A stretch of DNA of 64,000 nt from Chryseobacterium arachidis (GCF_900129245.1 NZ_FQUT01000012.1:78653-142652); one strand, 5' to 3'; counted from the stretch's first letter, positions 18,060 to 27,870 are shown. Notes: generated from the sequence alone by a model not told the origin. Numbers and translations are program-made.

Positions 18060-21000
18060 ATGAAAATTTTATGCACAGCTACCGTATTTCTTTTATTCGG
18101 CTGGCAGGGGCTTCATGCCCAACAGGACCTTTCTAAACTGAAGGTCGATTTTGAAACTGGAAAGACTACTGCCACTCAAGCAGTCAATAAGTTTCTCTCA
18201 CAGCATACTAAAGAATATGCCTACTCTAACGATGATCTTGAGAACTACATGGTTCAACCACTCAAGTGTAAAAATGAGCTTGTCCTTGAGTGTTTGAATA
18301 AAATATTAAAGGATATTCCTGTTGAAGCGCTGATTTATAAGAATGGCATTATCATTCGGGCCAAGAAAAATAAGTCAAGCAGTAACTTAGAATCGCCATC
18401 AGTCAACATTGCGAAAACAGATACAATCAATAGGCTTTCCGAAATTCACTCAATCGAAGAACTTACATTAAATGCGGGCTACTACAAAGTATCCGATAAA
18501 AAACGTACCGGAAGCATCGCAAAGGTGACAGCAAAGGATATCGAAAACCAGCCAATTAACAATGTTCTTTCGGCGGCACAGGGACGAGTTGCCGGGGTTA
18601 ACATTATTCAGAACAGCGGGGTTCCGGGAAGTGGCTTTCAGGTACAGATCCGAGGCAAGAATTCTCTTCGAAATGATGGAAACTATCCTTTGTATATCGT
18701 AGATGGTGTTCCTATCGGAAATGAAGTAAAAACCTTCGGATATACTGCTGCAATATTACCTACGGGCAATATTAATCCTCTAAACAGTATAAATCCAAAT
18801 GACATAGAAAGTATTGAAATTTTAAAGGACGCAGACGCAACCGCCATATATGGTTCGAGAGGAGCAAACGGTGTTATTCTGGTGACGACAAAAAAAGGAA
18901 AATCGGGCAAACTCAGTGTGGGTTTAACTTCTTCCTACGGCATCAGCAATGCGATCTCAAATTTAAAAATGATGAATACCGAGCAATATCTGAATATGCG
19001 AAAACAGGCATTTATCAACAGTGGAATAAGCTCATATCCTGCCGTAGCATACGATGTCAACGGAACATGGGATTCAGACCGATTTACAGACTGGTCAAAA
19101 ACACTCATTGGAAATACGGCTGCTCTATCAAATATGCAACTTCAGCTGTCAGGTGGAAGCGAAACAACCTCATTTTTGCTCAGCTTAGGAAACAGCCAGC
19201 AGACCACCGTTTTTGGGAATGATCAAAAATATAAGACAGGTAATATATCCAGCAATATTTCCCATCACTCCAAAGATAAACGGTTAAATCTTAGTATTTC
19301 AAATATGTTCAGCATGCAAAAAAATAATGTCATCAATTCGGACATTACCAGAAGAGCGTATACCCTTTCTCCAAATTCTCCAGCACTATATAACGCAAGT
19401 GGTGCTTTAAACTGGGAAAACAATACTTGGAGCAACCCGGTCGCCGCGTATAATGCAACATATTCAAACGAGAATATTCAATACATGAGCAACCTTAACT
19501 TAGGATATGAAATATTTAAGGATATAATCCTAAAGCTCAATGGTGGAATTAATTATCAGGCCTTTGAAGAATGGAACATCAGTCCACATACGATTTACAA
19601 TCCTGCCTATGCCAGCGGACAGTCAAGCGCAAATTCCAGTGCTTTCAAAAACAATCAAAAAAGGCTTTCCTACATACTAGAACCTCAGGTCAACTGGAAA
19701 ATACAACGTAACATTCATGCTTTAGACGTACTTATTGGTGGGACATTCCAGAGCGAGAATAACTCTTCAGGTTCTATGAGCGGATACGGCTTTGAGAGCA
19801 ATGCCCTAATTCATAATATTGCAGCTGCCAGAACGAAGAACATCGAAGATCAGTTTACTACTCAATATAAATATGCCGCTGTTTTTGGAAGGATCAATTA
19901 TCAACTAAATAACAAGTATATTCTTAACGTAACAGGTAGACGTGACGGTAGCAGCCGCTTTGGCCCAAACAAGAAGTACGCTAATTTTGGAGCTGTTGGA
20001 GCAGCATGGCTTTTTTCAAAAGAAAACCTACTGGAGAAAATTGATTGGTTGAGTTTCGGGAAATTGCGTGGAAGTTTTGGAACAACGGGTAGTGACAATA
20101 TTGGAGACTACCAATATCTGAATACTTATACAGTTTCTTCCTCTATTTATGACGGTACGACTGGCCTCGCTCCTTCTCGCCTTTATAATCCTGATTTTAG
20201 CTGGGAAAAAACCTCCAAACTTGAGACTGCGGTTGAACTTGGTTTTCTAAAAAATAGGCTAAACCTGACAGCAGCATGGTACCGCAATCGGTCATCAAAT
20301 CAACTCGTAGGTTATCAGCTTCCAGCAATAACCGGCTTTTCAACTGTTCAGGCTAACCTTGATGCCACGGTGGAAAATTCAGGCTGGGAATTCGAGCTCA
20401 ATGCCAAACCACTTTCGAAAGGCAGATTGCTTTGGGAAACTTCGTTTAACATTAGCTTTCCGAAGAATAAGCTCCTATCCTTTCCCGGCCTTGAAGGCTC
20501 AACGTACAGTAACACTTTTATAATCGGCCAACCAACCAGTATTGTGAGGCTGTACAACCTTGAAGGAATTGATCCTAAAACAGGAACTTATATTTTCACA
20601 GATTATAATGGTGATGGTAAAATTTCATCTGCTGATGACAGACAGGTTGTCGAAAATATTGGGGTTAGATTCTTCGGTGGGTTCAGTAGTAATTTACACT
20701 TCGAAAATTGGGACTTATCCTTTCTTTTTCAGTTCGTAAAGCAAAAAAGCAGGAACTACAATTCTATTTTGCCGTCACCGGGTCTGATGAACAATCTGCC
20801 AGTTGAACTGCTAAATGTTTGGTCGAGCAGTAATCCGGAAGGGTTGTATCAGCCTTACACGTCAACCCCTGCGGCAAACCATTCCATATTTCAGAGTAGC
20901 ACGGCATCTGTTTCAGATGCTTCCTTTATCCGTCTCAAAAATGTTGAACTGGCTTATACCATCCCACTTAGAAATACATTTTTGAGCAATGTTAAAGTAT

Positions 21001-21122
21001 ATATTCAAGCACAGAATCTGATAACCTGGACAAAATACTTTGGAATTGATCCCGAGTTTACAACGATCGGATATTTACCTCCCCTGCGCACTTTTGCATT
21101 TGGACTAAAGTTAAACCTCTAA
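18060..21122 (+). CDS. SusC/RagA-type TonB-dependent receptor, STN type
   Basis: 1020 residues. A signal peptide ends at LHAQQ (about residue 21). An STN domain occupies about 25-105. A short linker leads straight into the plug (about 155-275, RVAGVNIIQNSGVPGSGF and IEILKDADATAIYGSRGANG). A 22-strand barrel follows, ending in the usual aromatic C-terminus (FAFGLKLNL). The carboxypeptidase-D regulatory-like domain that normally sits between STN and plug is not apparent. The gene is followed 11 bases later by its SusD partner and then by an S9 peptidase. Cargo may therefore be a peptide or proline-containing oligopeptide rather than a glycan, but that is inference. Confidence 0.93.
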   Translation: MKILCTATVFLLFGWQGLHAQQDLSKLKVDFETGKTTATQAVNKFLSQHTKEYAYSNDDLENYMVQPLKCKNELVLECLNKILKDIPVEALIYKNGIIIRAKKNKSSSNLESPSVNIAKTDTINRLSEIHSIEELTLNAGYYKVSDKKRTGSIAKVTAKDIENQPINNVLSAAQGRVAGVNIIQNSGVPGSGFQVQIRGKNSLRNDGNYPLYIVDGVPIGNEVKTFGYTAAILPTGNINPLNSINPNDIESIEILKDADATAIYGSRGANGVILVTTKKGKSGKLSVGLTSSYGISNAISNLKMMNTEQYLNMRKQAFINSGISSYPAVAYDVNGTWDSDRFTDWSKTLIGNTAALSNMQLQLSGGSETTSFLLSLGNSQQTTVFGNDQKYKTGNISSNISHHSKDKRLNLSISNMFSMQKNNVINSDITRRAYTLSPNSPALYNASGALNWENNTWSNPVAAYNATYSNENIQYMSNLNLGYEIFKDIILKLNGGINYQAFEEWNISPHTIYNPAYASGQSSANSSAFKNNQKRLSYILEPQVNWKIQRNIHALDVLIGGTFQSENNSSGSMSGYGFESNALIHNIAAARTKNIEDQFTTQYKYAAVFGRINYQLNNKYILNVTGRRDGSSRFGPNKKYANFGAVGAAWLFSKENLLEKIDWLSFGKLRGSFGTTGSDNIGDYQYLNTYTVSSSIYDGTTGLAPSRLYNPDFSWEKTSKLETAVELGFLKNRLNLTAAWYRNRSSNQLVGYQLPAITGFSTVQANLDATVENSGWEFELNAKPLSKGRLLWETSFNISFPKNKLLSFPGLEGSTYSNTFIIGQPTSIVRLYNLEGIDPKTGTYIFTDYNGDGKISSADDRQVVENIGVRFFGGFSSNLHFENWDLSFLFQFVKQKSRNYNSILPSPGLMNNLPVELLNVWSSSNPEGLYQPYTSTPAANHSIFQSSTASVSDASFIRLKNVELAYTIPLRNTFLSNVKVYIQAQNLITWTKYFGIDPEFTTIGYLPPLRTFAFGLKLNL

Positions 21123-21133
21123 ATTTTAAAACA

Positions 21134-22495
21134 ATGAAAACCTATAAAATTATATACATATTATCCTTATTGCTTTTTGTTTCTTGCGAAAAGCTCCTTG
21201 AAGTTGATGTGCCGGAAAACCAGATACCAAATGAAGCGGTATTTGAAACAGTACAGACAGCCAATGCAGCACTTTCGGAATTATATGCCGGATTGTGGAA
21301 CAGTTCTCCTATCGCAGGCGATCAGTCAGGTACTTTACTTGGAAGTTATACAGATGACCTTACGTTTTACGGCACTAACTCAAATTCAGGCCTTGCTGAA
21401 ATAAACCTAAACCAACAGACCGAAAGCAATACGACGATCAGCACGTATTGGGCGTCTGCGTATCGCCTGATCTATCTCTCAAACGCCATTATGGAAGGTA
21501 CAGAAAAATCTGTATCAATCTCTTCAGCTGATAAAGAAAGAATAATTGGCGAAGCTCTGCTAGCCAGATCAATATTGTTCTTTTACCTTCAACAACTCTT
21601 TGGGGATATTCCCATACCCACCTCAACAGATTACCAGCTAAACCAGTCTTTATCAAGAACTCCATCTGCAACGGTTTTAGCACAACTAAAAGATGATCTA
21701 GCCATGTCCGTAACAATGCTCCCCGATACCTACCGCAGCTCCGAACGCGTTATACCGAACCGTAAAGTAGCGCAATTGATGCTGGCAAAGATATATATGC
21801 TTCAATCGCAATGGTCACAAGCAGAAAATCTGCTGAAATTGATTGTACAGAACCCGATGTATCAATTCGAGAATGATATAACAAAAGTTTTCCTAAAATC
21901 AGGAAACCATATAATCTGGCAACTTAAACCAAAAAATTCAGGAGATCCGACCAAAGAAGTAAATATCTACTATTTTATTAATGCTGCGCCGTCCAATTAC
22001 GCCCTCTCCCAAAATCTGACAAATGTCTTCACAGTAAACGATAAAAGAAAAGCCCAGTGGACAACAGCAGTAACAGTCGGAACAAATACATGGTACAGAG
22101 CCGATAAATATAAAAACCGGACCAATAACGCTAATGAATATTCGATTGTTTTCCGATTGGAAGAGGCATATCTGCTCCTAGCTGAAGTTCTTACACAACA
22201 GGACAAAATCGTAGAGGCACTATCTTATATTAACGCTACAAGGCAAAGGGCCCAGCTTACCGCACTGACGATGCCCATCAGCAAACAGTCGCTTTTAAAT
22301 GAAATTTTACTGGAAAATCGTAAGGAATTTTTTACCGAAATGGGGCATCGCTTTTTGGATCTTAAAAGGCTGGGTCGCTTAAATGATTTATTGATCACAA
22401 AACCTAACTGGCAGAATTTCCACATGCTATGGCCATTACCACAAAAAGAACTTTTGCTTAACCAAAATCTGAACCCGCAAAATTCGGGTTATTAG
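21134..22495 (+). CDS. SusD/RagB-type surface lipoprotein
   Basis: 453 residues. It has a lipoprotein signal (LLFVSC, lipobox Cys at about residue 18) followed by an acidic segment. SusD hallmarks are present: the N-terminal NAALSELYAGLW helix, TPR-like repeats (AKIYMLQSQWSQAENLLKLIV), and the C-terminal LLNEILLENRKEFFTEMGHRFLDLKRLG signature. It caps the SusC channel on the outer leaflet and binds the substrate. It is coupled to SusC (11-base gap) and the S9 peptidase (2-base gap) and so belongs to the same transcript. Confidence 0.94.
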   Translation: MKTYKIIYILSLLLFVSCEKLLEVDVPENQIPNEAVFETVQTANAALSELYAGLWNSSPIAGDQSGTLLGSYTDDLTFYGTNSNSGLAEINLNQQTESNTTISTYWASAYRLIYLSNAIMEGTEKSVSISSADKERIIGEALLARSILFFYLQQLFGDIPIPTSTDYQLNQSLSRTPSATVLAQLKDDLAMSVTMLPDTYRSSERVIPNRKVAQLMLAKIYMLQSQWSQAENLLKLIVQNPMYQFENDITKVFLKSGNHIIWQLKPKNSGDPTKEVNIYYFINAAPSNYALSQNLTNVFTVNDKRKAQWTTAVTVGTNTWYRADKYKNRTNNANEYSIVFRLEEAYLLLAEVLTQQDKIVEALSYINATRQRAQLTALTMPISKQSLLNEILLENRKEFFTEMGHRFLDLKRLGRLNDLLITKPNWQNFHMLWPLPQKELLLNQNLNPQNSGY

Positions 22496-22497
22496 CC

Positions 22498-24939
22498 ATG
22501 AAAAAAATATTTATTATACTTCTATTTTTCATTTATCCATTATGCTCCAGTCAGGAAAAAGATGACACCTTACAATTATGGATTTCCAAGTTTCATACAA
22601 TCAATAATCTTACCTCTTCCCCGAATGGTCAATTGGCAACATTCAGAAAAATGTATCCCAATAATATTGATACTGTACTTGCAATTGACCTACAAAAAAT
22701 AAAGACAGTTGATACCATATTACAGATGTCCGGTCAAGTGTTCACGAAAAATAGTAGTCTGCTTTCGTCTGGAAATGGCAAAGCGCAGATTAACAATTTT
22801 CATCAGGGTATTAAAAAGAAATATGAAAACATTAGAATTGCGGAAGCGCTGTTTTCCCTTAATCAATTCCTTATTTTAGATAAGCAGGGAACTTTAGAAC
22901 TAACTGATGATAGTGGTAATCCAATCAGGAAAATCCCCGATACACAGCTATTTGCGACAGATAAAAGCAAGGCTCTATATGCATGTCAAAAAGTAGGAAA
23001 ACAGCACCACATTATAGATGTTCTGGACAATCAGAGCCAACCCTTGTACACGACAGATAGAACAGTAAAGCAAATATTATTAAATGCTATGGGATCTCAA
23101 CTTATACTAATTGAGTCGGAAAGTAATGCTACGCTCAAAATCATCTTCCTAGATACTTTAACCGGCAAAATAACTTATCCTAAAGGTATCCCCGCAGAAA
23201 GTGCAGACCATATCGACATCAGTGAAATAATGCAAGGGAAAGGCTATCTGATAAATTTTGTCACTTATAGTCCGCCGGAAAAAAATAGGTTAGTTGACAT
23301 TTGGTACGGAAGCGACAATAACCTGGCAGCCAAACAGGCCGGAAAAGCAACAAATAATTATTACCTGTGGAATTCATCTATAAATCAAAGTGTAAAGTTA
23401 CCCGATGACTACCCTATCTATTCCTCCATTGATAGTGATCGTTACGTGTTGGCCTTTAACCCTCTGGAAGAATTCCAAAATATTACGCTGCATCCTTATC
23501 TTAATATTTTTTTATATGATACCAAAAATCAGTCCTTTCAAAAAATATTTCATCAGATAAAAAAGGATATCGTACACTCCAACCAAGGAAAGTACATCAT
23601 TGGATTAGATCCAAAAGAGCAAAAATGGCTATTGTACAATGTCCAGTTGAATTCGCTTTCAACTATTGATAAACATGGTTTAAGAAATCCTTCTTTTAGT
23701 AATGATCTTAGCACTGTTTATTTTGAAAGCGATTCTGAGCTTTGGAAATACGAAATCGAAAGCGGTAGATTATTTCCACAGGGCTTTAACAAAGCTACTG
23801 AGATAATCGGTCTAGAAAGGAAAATCAGCAATCCTCAATTTGGCTTTAAAATGAACATGTTAAATACTGATTCGGCACTACTGATTAAATCCGTGGATAA
23901 GGCGAAAAACCTGACTGATTTCTCGTTCTTATATAAACGAAAAATAATTCGTCTTACATCACCAACTCAAAACAGGATCAAAGAGTTCAAATACTATAAA
24001 AATGCGAAGCAGTTTATAACGATTGAAGAGAATCATAATATGGCACCACGGGTATATCTAACCAATTGGCAAAAGGGCAATCGGGAAGAAATCTACCGCG
24101 TCCAGGATCCCCCTGCAACTTTATTAAAACAAGAGATAATTTCATTCAGAAATTCAATTGGTATACCCTTAAAGGGCATTCTGTATTATCCCAAAAACTT
24201 TGATGCCAGTAAAAGGTATCCAATGGTCACGTATATCTATCAGATCAAAAGTTCTGCAGCAAATGTATATTCTCTGCCCAACAACGAGGCTACAGGTGTC
24301 AACAGGCGAACATTGCTGGAAAACGGTTACTTTGTTTATGAACCGGACATTATTTTTGACTCAAGAGGAACCGGAATTTCAGCTTTAGACTGCGTGCACT
24401 CCGCACTTGATGCTCTTAAAAATAATCCTTCCATCAATTTATCAAAAGTCGGCTTGACGGGACATTCCATGGGCGGTTATGAAACTAATTTTATCGCAAC
24501 CCAAACCAATAGATTTGCAGCATTTATATCCGGAGCAGCATTAAGCGATATGGTTTCAACCTATTTTTCATACGATTATGCCGAGCAGAAGCCCAACCAT
24601 AATAGGTTCGAAACCGGACAATTTGAAATGCAGGTTCCTTTTTCTGAAGATAAAGATCTTTACTTGAAAAATAGTCCGATCCATCATGTAGAAAATGTAA
24701 AAGCACCTGTATTGTTATGGAATGGCATGCACGATGATGTTGTTGTGCCAACACAAGCAATGGAATTCTTTATTGGTTTAAAGCGCAATAATTTACCTGT
24801 TATTGCATTGTTCTACCCAAACCGTGGACATGATCTGGGGCTAAATACCCGAGAAAGCAAGGAAATGAACAAAAAGGCGCTCCAGTGGTGGAACCACTTT
24901 CTCAAAGAAAAGAAAAACAAAACCTGGATAAAATTATAA
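22498..24939 (+). CDS. S9-family prolyl oligopeptidase/dipeptidyl-peptidase-like protein
   Basis: 813 residues with a signal peptide ending around CSSQEK, which suggests export to the periplasm. An N-terminal beta-propeller-like region (about 25-540) precedes an alpha/beta-hydrolase domain. The catalytic triad is Ser657 in GHSMGG, Asp746 or Asp747 in HDDVVVP, and His778 in RGHDLG. S9 enzymes cleave short peptides, often after proline. The gene sits 2 bases after susD, so peptide products taken up by SusCD are plausible substrates. The propeller is more divergent than the hydrolase domain. Confidence 0.88.
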   Translation: MKKIFIILLFFIYPLCSSQEKDDTLQLWISKFHTINNLTSSPNGQLATFRKMYPNNIDTVLAIDLQKIKTVDTILQMSGQVFTKNSSLLSSGNGKAQINNFHQGIKKKYENIRIAEALFSLNQFLILDKQGTLELTDDSGNPIRKIPDTQLFATDKSKALYACQKVGKQHHIIDVLDNQSQPLYTTDRTVKQILLNAMGSQLILIESESNATLKIIFLDTLTGKITYPKGIPAESADHIDISEIMQGKGYLINFVTYSPPEKNRLVDIWYGSDNNLAAKQAGKATNNYYLWNSSINQSVKLPDDYPIYSSIDSDRYVLAFNPLEEFQNITLHPYLNIFLYDTKNQSFQKIFHQIKKDIVHSNQGKYIIGLDPKEQKWLLYNVQLNSLSTIDKHGLRNPSFSNDLSTVYFESDSELWKYEIESGRLFPQGFNKATEIIGLERKISNPQFGFKMNMLNTDSALLIKSVDKAKNLTDFSFLYKRKIIRLTSPTQNRIKEFKYYKNAKQFITIEENHNMAPRVYLTNWQKGNREEIYRVQDPPATLLKQEIISFRNSIGIPLKGILYYPKNFDASKRYPMVTYIYQIKSSAANVYSLPNNEATGVNRRTLLENGYFVYEPDIIFDSRGTGISALDCVHSALDALKNNPSINLSKVGLTGHSMGGYETNFIATQTNRFAAFISGAALSDMVSTYFSYDYAEQKPNHNRFETGQFEMQVPFSEDKDLYLKNSPIHHVENVKAPVLLWNGMHDDVVVPTQAMEFFIGLKRNNLPVIALFYPNRGHDLGLNTRESKEMNKKALQWWNHFLKEKKNKTWIKL

Positions 24940-24942
24940 TGA

Positions 24943-24968
24943 AAAGGGATGCTCTCAAGCATCCCTTT
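24943..24968. terminator. Bidirectional terminator between convergent genes
   Basis: A perfect 10-bp stem (AAAGGGATGC with GCATCCCTTT, loop TCTCAA) is followed by CAATTTTT on the plus strand. It lies between the S9 peptidase stop and the DUF6520 gene that ends at 24980 from the other side. Confidence 0.8.
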
Positions 24969-24979
24969 CAATTTTTCTA

Positions 24980-25234
24980 CTACGGCTGGATCTCGTAAAG
25001 AAGCTGTCCACAAGAAGTGGAAGAACTACCGATTCGGTGTAATTGGGTAACACCGTCTGTCCATGTACAAACAGGATTGTTGGCATCTTCACCGCACATT
25101 TTCTCGGTGACAACACACAGATTTTGAGCTTCATCAAAGCGATAAGCAGTTTCATCAAATTTTGCCATGTTGCCAGCAAATGCTGCCCCTGCTCCCACTG
25201 CTACAATGAGTGCAGGTAATAATAATTTTTTCAT
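24980..25234 (-). CDS. DUF6520-family small exported cysteine-rich protein
   Basis: 84 residues. A signal peptide (MKKLLLPALIVAVGAGAAFA) is followed by a 64-residue mature part with exactly four cysteines (Cys40, Cys47, Cys56, Cys75) and the family-typical CTWTDGVTQLH and C-terminal LLYEIQP. DUF6520 proteins are widespread, uncharacterised small exported proteins in Flavobacteriia and Sphingobacteriia. The gene follows the MauE-like gene by 24 bases on the same strand, implying an operon. Four conserved cysteines beside a redox-active membrane protein suggest disulfide bonding, but this is inference. Confidence 0.85.
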   Translation of the reverse strand: MKKLLLPALIVAVGAGAAFAGNMAKFDETAYRFDEAQNLCVVTEKMCGEDANNPVCTWTDGVTQLHRIGSSSTSCGQLLYEIQP

Positions 25235-25258
25235 CTTAATTTGTTTATAATTTCTCGC

Positions 25259-26788
25259 CTACTCTATTGTAAGGTTTTCAGCTTCCCCTTTTTTTGTATA
25301 ATGTTTCGAAATATTATCCCTTATCCTATATTTGAGCACCTCATCGCCCATGATAACATAGCAGTAGTTATTTGTTAGCAGAAAGTCTTTCATTTTGCTC
25401 TCTTTTTTATTGTAGATATAAAAACTGCCAAGATATTCCTGCTTATCCGTACGATAAACGTCAATGACCTTCGCTGACTTCCATTCTTCCCTTGATTCAT
25501 GTTTACCCATTAAATCTGACTGGTTGAAAAGCAGGCCTCGATGGGCGACTGACTGGCGATTTACTTTAAATGGTGGTGCATTCATTTTATGCCGGCCATC
25601 ACCAAGCTTGGTAATTTTGATCTGTGCAATCCTGGTAGTATCTATCGTATTGAGCCTGCGGTCAATATTTAAATTAGTATCCATTACGATGAACTCGTTT
25701 CTGTAGAGATACGTGTATATTAGGGTATTATCTGATCGATCAATTGTTAGATTTCCATCTACATCAAAAACACCATCAATCTGTTTTTCGAGAATATTCG
25801 GATACAACTTAACCCTTATTTGTGGCAGAAGATCAAAGGATGCAAGTGCAAACTCTTTAGTGTTTCCACTTTGGGTTCTCAGAACAAACCTTGTTGAATC
25901 AATCACTACAAGCTGGTTAAAAAAAGCATCTCCCAAACTTAAAGTTTTAGCATTTTCACTTCCAAGCCTGCCTTTAAAAATTACGGGAACTGAGCCGTCG
26001 TAAAAATAATAGTGTGGAGGAAACACTTGGATCTTTATACTGGCAAATTGATGCTTCATATTATCGGGAACGACTTTTGTCAACTGCTGTGACTGAAGTC
26101 CCGTATCAACTGTTAATAATATCTGTGGAAAAATCCTGTTTCCTAGGTAAATATGACCGTCATCGGAGCCTGCAAAATAATAATCTGGATTATCAAGAAC
26201 GAGAACTTTATTGTCAAGAACAACAGGATGATTTAAAAAGCGTCGAGTGAAGTTGTTTTCTTTTTTAATGATATGTTCCGAGCCTAAAAACATAATTACC
26301 ACTACCCCAATACTCAGAACAGTTGTAATGCTGACCAATCCGAGTATATTTTTGAACTTATAACCACTTGCTCTACTCAGCGTAAAGATTGCAACAGCAG
26401 CTAACAATACAACCAAAATATTGAAAATAAGATGCTCCTGCCATCCCATTTTCTCCAAGATGCCACCACAACTACAGGGAATAAATTCACTGTAATTCAG
26501 TATAAGATAAATGTAGGTGGTAAAAGCTACCATTAGGGCAAAAGAAGCATATAGAGCAATTCGCCTCGTAGAATTTATACAAAGCAAAATTGTAATAATT
26601 ACCTCACTGATAATAACAGCATAAGAAACAAATCCGGCATAAGCACTCAGCAAAGGCGACTGCGCAAGCTGTACCTGGAAATTCTCGAAGTCCAGCATTT
26701 TACTGCTCGAAGCATACATAAATAGTAGTCCAAGAAGTATGGCAACTGTCTTAACAAAGTATTTCCTAACAAGTGCTATCATAATCAT
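25259..26788 (-). CDS. MauE/DoxX-like redox membrane protein with C-terminal beta-rich domain
   Basis: 509 residues. The N-terminal 170 residues contain about five membrane segments and the MauE signature EFIPCSCGG with Cys105 and Cys107, a C-x-C redox pair near the membrane. In methylamine dehydrogenase systems MauE helps form disulfides in partner proteins. The C-terminal 330 residues are exported and beta-strand-rich, with repeated YYFAGSDDGHIYLG and DVDGNLTIDRSDNTLIYTYLYRN-type segments, possibly a propeller. The next gene downstream encodes a four-cysteine exported peptide, a likely redox client. Four 21-bp-phased direct repeats lie 45 bases upstream of the start. Confidence 0.82.
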   Translation of the reverse strand: MIMIALVRKYFVKTVAILLGLLFMYASSSKMLDFENFQVQLAQSPLLSAYAGFVSYAVIISEVIITILLCINSTRRIALYASFALMVAFTTYIYLILNYSEFIPCSCGGILEKMGWQEHLIFNILVVLLAAVAIFTLSRASGYKFKNILGLVSITTVLSIGVVVIMFLGSEHIIKKENNFTRRFLNHPVVLDNKVLVLDNPDYYFAGSDDGHIYLGNRIFPQILLTVDTGLQSQQLTKVVPDNMKHQFASIKIQVFPPHYYFYDGSVPVIFKGRLGSENAKTLSLGDAFFNQLVVIDSTRFVLRTQSGNTKEFALASFDLLPQIRVKLYPNILEKQIDGVFDVDGNLTIDRSDNTLIYTYLYRNEFIVMDTNLNIDRRLNTIDTTRIAQIKITKLGDGRHKMNAPPFKVNRQSVAHRGLLFNQSDLMGKHESREEWKSAKVIDVYRTDKQEYLGSFYIYNKKESKMKDFLLTNNYCYVIMGDEVLKYRIRDNISKHYTKKGEAENLTIE

Positions 26789-26832
26789 CTGTAATTGATT
26801 AAGACAAATTTCAGCAACTTATTAGCACAAAA

Positions 26833-26909
26833 TATTGCCAATAGTTTTAAATGTATTGCCAATGGTTACAATTATATTCCAAATAGTACCGGAAATATAC
26901 CAATCAGTA
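26833..26909. repeat. Four 14-bp direct repeats at exact 21-bp spacing, candidate activator sites
   Basis: Copies start at 26833, 26854, 26875 and 26896: TATTGCCAATAGTT, TATTGCCAATGGTT, TATTCCAAATAGTA and TATACCAATCAGTA. The 21-bp period is two helical turns, so all copies face one side of the DNA. The array lies between the stop of the AraC-type gene and the start of the MauE-like gene, that is, upstream of the MauE promoter. AraC-family activators commonly bind direct repeats with such phasing. Confidence 0.65.
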
Positions 26910-26932
26910 ATTATTGGTGTTAACCTTAGAAT

Positions 26933-27691
26933 TTATAGGTTACCGAGACGGGGAATCTGGGTCGGGTTTATTCCGTATCTCACAAAGGTCTTGTACATAT
27001 TACCGTAATCAAGAAATTTGTTTTTAAAAGCAATCTCTTTTAGGGTCATAGTTGTAAACACAATATCAGCGACAGATTCCATCATCCTGAGCTTTAAGGA
27101 AAAGCTGTAAAAGGTATCGCCAAAACATAACTTACAGTCCTTTTGAAATTGATTGTAATTGAGCCCTTTTGAACTTACCAATTCGCGTAGTGACTGCTTT
27201 TGATTTGGGTCATACGATTTTATAAGCTCTATAACATAATGCGAATTATGGGGAACATTCTGAATGGCACTTTTAGCAATCTTTAGGTCAACCAACATAA
27301 AATAACCAAACTGTCTTCTTTCAAAACGTACCAAACCGGCGGCAAAATGGATATTCTCTTCATCCATGTAATGGGTGTGGATCGGAATTGCTTCCTGAAG
27401 CGGCACATCACTCACATTGATTTTGTCAAGAACATGCTGTACAGTTAGATCTATATTCCTGTTATTGAGATCAAACTCGCCAAATCGAAATTCCTGAAAA
27501 CTATTTTTAGGTAGAAAATCGATCTTTACCAGAAAGTCGTAATAAAAATCAGCCAAGCTTTGTAACTTGATCGATAACTTTTGGATATCACACAGATAAA
27601 CAGCAGACTTTACGAAGTTCAGTAAAGAAAAAATAGAAAGATTCTCCTGGATCAAGGTTTCCAGTAGTGCAATGATGTATAAGTTCATCAC
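26933..27691 (-). CDS. AraC-family transcriptional regulator
   Basis: 252 residues. The C-terminal 85 residues hold two helix-turn-helix units in the AraC pattern: LRELVSSKGLNYNQFQKDCK, then MTLKEIAFKNKFLDYGNMYKTFVRYG. The N-terminal 165 residues are not a recognised sensor domain. They may start with a hydrophobic helix (MMNLYIIALLETLI) and are otherwise soluble. It lies directly upstream of the MauE/DUF6520 operon on the same strand, separated by the phased repeats, and is their most likely regulator. Confidence 0.8.
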   Translation of the reverse strand: MMNLYIIALLETLIQENLSIFSLLNFVKSAVYLCDIQKLSIKLQSLADFYYDFLVKIDFLPKNSFQEFRFGEFDLNNRNIDLTVQHVLDKINVSDVPLQEAIPIHTHYMDEENIHFAAGLVRFERRQFGYFMLVDLKIAKSAIQNVPHNSHYVIELIKSYDPNQKQSLRELVSSKGLNYNQFQKDCKLCFGDTFYSFSLKLRMMESVADIVFTTMTLKEIAFKNKFLDYGNMYKTFVRYGINPTQIPRLGNL

Positions 27692-27870
27692 AATTAAGTT
27701 TAGTTAAAACATAAAGGCCTCCCCTTAGAGCTTAAAAACAATATGTTTACGTATAGTATAATTTAGACCTATCTGGCTTAAAACTAACATTTTTTGTTTA
27801 AACACGAAATTTTTGGAAAATTTTAAAATAAAAATCCGTTCAGTTAAATATTTTTGGATTCAATTGTAAC

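Noticed and set aside
24955..25179. Alternative minus-strand frame across the DUF6520 gene
   Set aside because: It overlaps the DUF6520 frame and the terminator and lacks a signal peptide; the 24980-25234 frame has a perfect family pattern.
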